Program-made: the position numbers and the translations under genes
DNA from: JACMLD01 sp040007355
Lineage (GTDB): Bacteria; Bacteroidota; Bacteroidia; Chitinophagales; Chitinophagaceae
Length of the DNA: 27,602 nucleotides
Reading direction: 5' to 3'
Assembly (NCBI GenBank): GCA_040007355.1
Contig: JBDTVE010000026.1
Coordinates: 1-27,602, forward strand
Shown: positions 22,729 to 27,602 of the stretch, piece by piece
Position numbering within the stretch: position 1 is the first letter of the stretch
How the letters are laid out: each line of letters begins with the position of its first letter
The notes under the pieces: model-generated
What the model saw: the letters and a program-made list of their open reading frames with translations, nothing else
Told to the model about the DNA's origin: nothing
The model's database searches: none

Positions 22729-25011
22729 TTAAAATTTTACGGCCAGGCTCAGCCTTGCTGCAAAAGGCGTTCCGGGCGTAAAACATATCTCCTCTACGGG
22801 TTGTGCTTCCCCTTTTAAACGGGTCTCCGTATCAAATTGAGTTTCTTTCCATTTTGTATTGAAGATATTGTTGATCACCAACCCGATTTCATACTTTGGT
22901 TTCACATAATTGATAACCGCATCAGTAATAAAATAGCCAACCGCGGTAAGACTGTAATCTTCTTTGCCCGGCCGGTCTCCCAAATAACGGTAACGCAGGC
23001 TGCCGTTAAAACCCTTTTTATTGGTATAGGAAATGCCAGCGGTGCTGGTCAAGACCGGTGCCAGCGGAATATAATTCTGACCTTTGGGATCTTTGGTTGA
23101 CCGCCCATGGGCATAGTTCAAATCAAGTTCAAAATAAAGGGTTTTTATGGGTTGGTAACGTCCCGAAAAATCAAACCCAACACGGCGTGTTTTGCCATTG
23201 AAGCCGATATCGCCACCGTCTCCGCTGTATACAAATTCCTGCTGCAGCCAAATATACCAAATGGCGGCATTTACTATAATGTTTTTGATGGGTTTGAATA
23301 CCGTGCCCAGGTCTGCACCGTACGCTGCGGGTAATGATTGATAACCGTGTTCCACCACCACCGAACGGGCATCATTGGAATGAAGCCCCCTGCCGCTGGT
23401 CAGGTAGAATTGTGTTTTATCATCCACATGGTAATAAAAATTTAGTTTGGGGCTCACAATATTCGCGGGTGCTTTGTAAGTACCCGTTCCCGGCAGGGTG
23501 GTATCCCCGGCAAACTTATTGTTGTAGGTGTTAAAGAACTGGTCGAAACGCAGACCGGCATTGATGCTGAAATGAGGATTGAAATTAAACGTTTCGCTTA
23601 AGTAAGGGGCAATGTTTAGTTCGGTTATATCGCCCAGTTTAATAAGGCCAATCGTTGTAAACCGATCCGCGGTATGGGAGAGTTCTGAATTGTGTGTCTT
23701 GTCTGACCGAACATTCAGACCCGCTTCCGTTATCATTTTGATGGCACCTGTATATCCAATATGGTGATAGCTTCCGTTATAACCCATCAGGCTACGCCCT
23801 TCTCTTTGTCTTATTTCATCGCCGTTCACGGTATCCGTTAAAAAGAACGTAAAATTGGTATGCAGGTCAAAATGGGTGTTGGAATAATACAACTGGTTCT
23901 CTATCACATCACCGTTGTACAGGGCCGTTACCAGTTGAGCGTTTATATTGGTGCGGTAGGTAATGCCCCCTTCAAAAGGGTCAATGGCGCCGTAGAAACC
24001 AATAAGCCCTTTGGCAACTGCGCGGTCCGGTATCTGGCCGGAAGCATCCCATTTGCTCCAGAAAGTTGTGGCCGATACCGTTAGATAGCTGCTGGCAGAG
24101 ACCCTGCCATTGTATTTGGTAAATAAATTGAAGCGTTTAAAATGCTGTGGGTTGTCGAAATATGCATTTGAATACCGGTATTCGGAAGCCAGGTACCAGG
24201 ATTGTTGTTTTTGTTTTGCCTTGCTGTTTAGCAGGTTGAACATCGCCAGTGCGCGAACCGTCTTAAACATGCCGGCTTCCAGTTTAACGGTGTTTTCGGT
24301 AAGGGCATTTTTTGTATTGAAATCAACAGAACCGGTTGTGGTAAAATCACCCTTGGCGGCGCTATAGAGGCCTTTTTTAAAATCTACGCGCTGTATGGTT
24401 TCGGGGATGATAAAATGGCTGTCGGCAAATCCCTGTCCGTGGGCATGAGAAACCATGTTGATGGGCAACCCGTCCACTTCCAGCCTGAAATCCGTGCCGT
24501 GGTCGGCGTCAAATCCGAGGAGGAAGATTTGTTCGGCCTTACCGCCTCCCTGGTGCTGGCCGATGACGATGCCGGGAATAATGCGTAAGACTTCCTGCGA
24601 ATTGTTTACACCTCGCATGGCAATATCAGCGCGACTGATGGGTTTGTACTGGTCTCCGGCATGGGCGGAGATGGTAACCGAACTCAATTCAATACTGCGC
24701 GGGTTTAACATATCCTGGTACCGGAGATCATTGAGCGCTTCTATTGAAATCGTTTATGACTCATAACCTACCGATGAAAATAAAATATCCGTTGTGGGTG
24801 CTTTCAGCTGTCTGATATTGAATCTCCCCAGTTTCTCTGTAATACGCTGTGTTTTGGCCGGCAGCAGCATAACGGTTACGCCTTCCAGCGGCTGTTGGCT
24901 GGTGGCATCTACCACGATTCCCCTGAAGACAAGCTGCGTTTGGGCTACGGGTAACAATAAAAAAACGAAAATCCAGGTCAACCCTATATTGCGTATAAAT
25001 GAACGGCCCAT
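22729..25011 (-). pseudogene. TonB-dependent receptor interrupted by one in-frame stop
   Basis: This would encode a 760-aa outer-membrane TonB-dependent receptor. The first 85 codons (25011 to 24757) give a signal peptide (MGRSFIRNIGLTWIFVFLLL) and a carboxypeptidase-regulatory-like domain (FRGIVVDATSQQPLEGVTVM) up to SSVGYES. The next codon is TAA (24756-24754). The same frame then continues TISIEALNDLRYQD and, from an ATG at 24711, 660 codons of plug and barrel: NNSQEVLRIIPGIVIGQHQG, VDGLPINMVSHAHGQGFADS, and a terminal barrel strand ending AVKF. No frameshift is needed; a single base change would restore the gene. The His-containing VSHAHGQG lies in the plug. The substrate is unknown. It sits 193 bp downstream of the molybdopterin oxidoreductase gene on the same strand. 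Alternatives are assembly error or restart at 24711 without a signal peptide. Confidence 0.85.
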
Positions 25012-25204
25012 ATAAATGAGTAAGCGTTCTGCAAATAACGGCTATTCCAAGGTTTTATTGAATAACAGCAGAAACGCGTTGCTTTGGTGTATTTACAAGA
25101 TAAGAAGGGATAATCTGGCATAAACATGTTTTTCTTTTTAACAGCGCCTGATTTTGTAAAGCCCTTAGGTCAATTTTGTACGATAGAGACTTGCAAAGGG
25201 GGAA

Positions 25205-25966
25205 CTACAAGCCTGAATAATAGTCATACCCCCGTTCGGCCCAGTAGTCGGGCGGTCTTTTGTCATTGAAATACAGGGTGCCGATTCTTTTTATGCTTTT
25301 TATACCATATTTAACAGGAATGATCATGCGCAAGGGATAGCCCTGGTTCAGGGGCAGGGGCTTGTTGTTCATTTCGTAACACAACAGGGTTTGCGGATGG
25401 AGGGCGCTGGGCATATCTATGCCCACATAGTAATCAAGATCGGGGGTTGCCATGCCAACATATTTCAGGGACGTTTCTTTATCAAGGTGATAAGCCGCAG
25501 CAAAATCGCTGAATTTTACGCCAGCCCAGTGGGTAACCTGGTTCCAGCCTTCTATGCATTTAAAATCAAATACGATTTCTGTTTTCGGTAGTTTTTTTAT
25601 GTCTGCCAGTGAAACCTCCAGGGTATCGCCGTTTGCCTTTGCCACCCGGAGCTTCCAGCCGGTGGGGTCAAAATCGTTGTTCATGCCTATATCACCGTTT
25701 ACTCTGGGTATTTTTACCGCGGCGGAAACAGGGTAGGTTTTAACAAGATGCTGGGTGCCCACCGTTCTATCAAAAATCTTTTCATTGGCGCGCAACACCG
25801 TTCTTACCGGTACCGGTAACCCGCCTGTTAGTCCATTATCCGGCGGCATATTTTTGATATAGATCCAACTGATTACTGCCCCTGCGGCGAGTACAAAAAA
25901 AATACAGAATGATACAATTGTTTTGCGGCGAATCTGTTTTTTAGTATATAATTTATTTTCGTTCAT
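25205..25966 (-). CDS. Molybdopterin-dependent oxidoreductase, sulfite oxidase fold, membrane-anchored
   Basis: This 253-aa protein has an N-terminal membrane anchor (residues about 16-37, TIVSFCIFFVLAAGAVISWI) and a periplasmic oxidoreductase molybdopterin-binding domain. FDFKCIEGWNQVTHWAGVKF (134-153) contains Cys137, the expected molybdenum ligand; GYPLRMIIPVKYGIKSIKRI (209-228) is the other conserved stretch. This fold is shared by MsrP (YedY), which repairs methionine sulfoxide in periplasmic proteins, and by sulfite oxidases; the reaction here is not determined. The start is ATG 25966 (MNENKLYTKKQIRRK); the open frame runs upstream inside the cytochrome b gene but without family likeness. 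Its partner is the cytochrome b gene 10 nt upstream. Confidence 0.9.
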   Translation of the reverse strand: MNENKLYTKKQIRRKTIVSFCIFFVLAAGAVISWIYIKNMPPDNGLTGGLPVPVRTVLRANEKIFDRTVGTQHLVKTYPVSAAVKIPRVNGDIGMNNDFDPTGWKLRVAKANGDTLEVSLADIKKLPKTEIVFDFKCIEGWNQVTHWAGVKFSDFAAAYHLDKETSLKYVGMATPDLDYYVGIDMPSALHPQTLLCYEMNNKPLPLNQGYPLRMIIPVKYGIKSIKRIGTLYFNDKRPPDYWAERGYDYYSGL

Positions 25967-25976
25967 CTTTTTATTT

Positions 25977-26681
25977 TTATTGGTTTTCCGGAATGGGTTC
26001 CACGGTTGTCTCCGGTACCGGTGCAACTGGCGCAGGCATGGTTTCAAAACCGGTGATCATGGCCTGGAAATTTTGCCAGCCGGCACGTATTACCTGTGCA
26101 ATATGAACAATAAAAAAAAGACAGTATCCAATGGTCAATGAAAAATGGAAAATGCGGGTTAATGCATAGCCGCCAAACAAACTGCACAACCAACCCAACT
26201 GTACCGGTTTGTAAATAGCCAGGCCAGTAATAAGAGAGCCCAGACCCATAATTATGATTAGGGTGTAGGCAATTTTCTGGGCGCTGTTGTATTTTAACTG
26301 GGGTGGTGCCGTTTTGCGGATATGAAGATCATGCAGGAGTACCTGCCAGGCCTCTTTAAAAGATCGGGTATTGGGCAACAGGTATTTCCATTCACGGGAA
26401 AGGAGGAGATAGAGAACATACGCCAGACCATTCAGGAAAAACAGCCACATAAAAAAGAAATGCCACCCCATTCCTTCTGCCAGGCGGAACGGAATATTGA
26501 GCGTGTCATAAAATTTCTGGGGAAAAAATTTTACCAGGGTTGTATTGCCAAAACCCAAGCGGTATACATCATTGGCCCAATAGATGAGCAACCCGCTCCA
26601 AATCATAATTGCCAGTACCGGGAAGTTTATCCAGTGGAACCAGCGGATGGCAAGGGGATGTTTTTTTTCCAGCAATTTCAT
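25977..26681 (-). CDS. Cytochrome b561/Ni-Fe-hydrogenase b-type subunit-like protein
   Basis: This 234-aa inner-membrane protein should carry haem b and pass electrons from the quinone pool to the neighbouring oxidoreductase. Candidate haem ligands are His16 (IRWFHWINF), His74 (GMGWHFFFMW), His179 (RIFHFSL) and His193 (FFIVHIAQV), in helices near 16-36, 72-94, 136-157 and 177-199. A short Pro-rich cytoplasmic tail ends the protein. The gene is 10 nt upstream of the molybdopterin oxidoreductase gene, a tight operon like MsrQ-MsrP, although MsrQ itself is a different (YedZ) family. The start at ATG 26681 (MKLLEKKHPLAIRW) is family-typical. Confidence 0.9.
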   Translation of the reverse strand: MKLLEKKHPLAIRWFHWINFPVLAIMIWSGLLIYWANDVYRLGFGNTTLVKFFPQKFYDTLNIPFRLAEGMGWHFFFMWLFFLNGLAYVLYLLLSREWKYLLPNTRSFKEAWQVLLHDLHIRKTAPPQLKYNSAQKIAYTLIIIMGLGSLITGLAIYKPVQLGWLCSLFGGYALTRIFHFSLTIGYCLFFIVHIAQVIRAGWQNFQAMITGFETMPAPVAPVPETTVEPIPENQ

Positions 26682-26817
26682 GTATATAAGGTACGAAAGA
26701 AAGGATAAAAAAGATTAAGTTGGGGCCGGCCGGAGCGGCAAATTCATGAATATTTATATTTACCGAGAGTTATTTGTTTATAATTAAAAATGGCGAACTT
26801 TAAGAAAAATATCCCGT

Positions 26818-27273
26818 ATGAGGATCGTAAAAGATATACTGGCCAGCAAGGCCCATGCGTTCAACATGGTGCAGGTAGATACCCTTGTTTTAGATGCCCT
26901 TACCCTATTGGATTCTGTAAACCTGAGCTATCTGGTGGTAATGGATGGAGATACTTACAAAGGTATTTTCTGCGAAAGGGATTATAGCCGGAATGTTATC
27001 CTGAAAGGCCGTTCCAGCGATAAGACCCTGGTAGAAGAAGTAATGACTACCGACCTGCCGGTGGTAGCGCTTACAGACAGCGTTGAATATTGTATGAATT
27101 TTATGAATGCAAACAAGACCCGTTATTTGCTGGCATACGATCATGGCAAATTTGTTGGTGTTGTTACCATTCATGACCTGTTGCGTCAGGTGATAGCCAA
27201 TAAAGAAGATGTTTTTGACAGCAGTGTGGCCAACAGCCTGCTCGACAATGAAGAAAGCGGGCGGATCTACTAA
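26818..27273 (+). CDS. Tandem CBS-domain protein
   Basis: This 151-aa cytosolic protein is made of two CBS domains (residues about 8-65 and 74-132), a module that binds adenosyl nucleotides and senses energy state. The first shows LSYLVVMDGDTYKGIFCERDY (36-56) and the second VMTTDLPVVALTDSV followed by YLLAYDHGKFVGVVTIHDLL, the standard strand-helix pattern. No catalytic domain is attached, so it probably regulates another protein; the target is unknown. The start is ATG 26818; a different-frame ATG at 26790 is not used. It is divergent from the cytochrome b gene and ends at the 27331 terminator. Confidence 0.9.
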   Translation: MRIVKDILASKAHAFNMVQVDTLVLDALTLLDSVNLSYLVVMDGDTYKGIFCERDYSRNVILKGRSSDKTLVEEVMTTDLPVVALTDSVEYCMNFMNANKTRYLLAYDHGKFVGVVTIHDLLRQVIANKEDVFDSSVANSLLDNEESGRIY

Positions 27274-27326
27274 CGCTTATACCGGTACAGGATAACCGCC
27301 ATTAAATAACTCTATCGTTCTAATAA

Positions 27327-27359
27327 AAACACCCCGCCGTTGCCGGTGGGGTATTTTAT
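27327..27359. terminator. Hairpin terminator after the CBS gene
   Basis: ACCCCGCC (27331-27338) pairs with GGTGGGGT (27345-27352), one G-T wobble, over a 6-nt loop, flanked by A5 upstream and ATTTTATT downstream. It can serve the CBS gene on plus and the beta-barrel gene converging on minus. Confidence 0.8.
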
Positions 27360-27391
27360 TGGTGAGGGGTAAAGTGGCGTCTTCGCGGATG

Positions 27392-27602
27392 CTATTGCTG
27401 CATACCATCGCCGGTATCCTGCACACTTTTCATATTTTTCCTTTTAAATAACGATATATCTATTTTTCCAAAACGGCAGCCGAAATTCAGTCGCACCATT
27501 TGCGGGTCGCGCAGCCTGTTGTAATGCCGTATAAAATAATCGCTGTACGAGTACTGGTTGGTAATCCGGGTACGGAAAATATCATTGATGCTGGCCGTTA
27601 CT
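27392..27602 (-). CDS. C-terminal end of an outer-membrane beta-barrel protein (partial)
   Basis: The last 69 codons of a larger gene enter the window on the minus strand and stop at TAG 27394-27392. The sequence INDIFRTRITNQYSY, RLRDPQMVRLNF and GCRFGKIDISLFKRKN is typical of the final strands of the Bacteroidota outer-membrane beta-barrel family related to TonB-dependent receptors (OMP_b-brl_3 type). A short charged tail after the last strand, as here, is common in that group. Substrate and N-terminal domains are outside the window. Confidence 0.8.
   Translation of the reverse strand, partial: VTASINDIFRTRITNQYSYSDYFIRHYNRLRDPQMVRLNFGCRFGKIDISLFKRKNMKSVQDTGDGMQQ

Noticed and set aside
22522..22818. 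98-codon open frame starting with MGVNT-like repeats
   Set aside because: It is formed by the 15-bp tandem units and the REP-like hairpin, runs into the antisense of the TonB receptor, and has no family-like sequence.
1..27602. CRISPR arrays, tRNA, rRNA, prophage or insertion sequence genes
   Set aside because: No regularly spaced repeats of CRISPR type, no cloverleaf-like or rRNA-like stretches, and no transposase or integrase motifs were recognised on either strand.

Overview
The window looks like chromosomal DNA of a Bacteroidota bacterium, most probably family Chitinophagaceae (inferred from gene content and protein style, not from a marker-gene comparison). Supporting signs are TonB-dependent and outer-membrane beta-barrel proteins, the DUF1599/DoxX gene pair, a membrane-anchored TPR gene next to ribH, -7 boxes of the Bacteroidota type TAnnTTTG, few strong Shine-Dalgarno sequences, and several TTG/GTG starts. 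Most of the window is housekeeping. No rRNA, tRNA, CRISPR array, transposase gene, phage gene or obvious defence island was seen.

Layout. 1-2447 (minus): the glycolytic pair pfkA then pyruvate kinase (C-terminus cut by the window edge). 2743-4262 (plus): a secreted alpha/beta hydrolase, a decayed remnant of a type I phosphodiesterase/phosphatase, and a strong hairpin terminator. 4661-6856: a large B12-binding-type radical SAM protein. 6857-7068: a repeat-like spacer. 7069-7662 (minus): a TMEM175-type potassium channel, divergent from a UbiD-family decarboxylase (7816-9666, plus) and a TraB/GumN protein (9759-10700, plus). A REP-like hairpin (10749-10810) separates these from ndk (minus). 11485-13530 (plus): nrnA-like DHH phosphoesterase and an FKBP prolyl isomerase lipoprotein, ending at a terminator shared with convergent folP (minus). 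14554-16210 (plus): DUF1599 protein overlapping a DoxX-like membrane protein. 16323-17372 (plus): a DppB-type ABC permease whose stop codon touches that of the convergent DUF721/DciA-like gene; recF lies upstream of that gene on the minus strand.

19296-22427 (plus) is a run of pdhA, a TPR protein, ribH and a LutA-type Fe-S protein. A repeat-rich spacer (22428-22728) follows, holding 15-bp tandem units, a long inverted repeat and motifs also found at 6888-6987. 22729-26681 (minus) holds a cytochrome b561-like gene, a sulfite-oxidase-fold molybdopterin oxidoreductase and a TonB-dependent receptor broken by one in-frame TAA. A two-CBS-domain protein (plus), a terminator and the 3' end of an outer-membrane beta-barrel gene (minus) close the window.

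The most notable observations are the single nonsense codon in an otherwise intact TonB receptor, the mosaic repeats shared by two distant spacers, the two REP-like hairpins of the same design, the phosphatase relic, the orphan radical SAM enzyme with an expanded CX4CX2C motif, and a TIDKD rather than TIDND motif in PfkA. I did not find a clear new multi-gene system.
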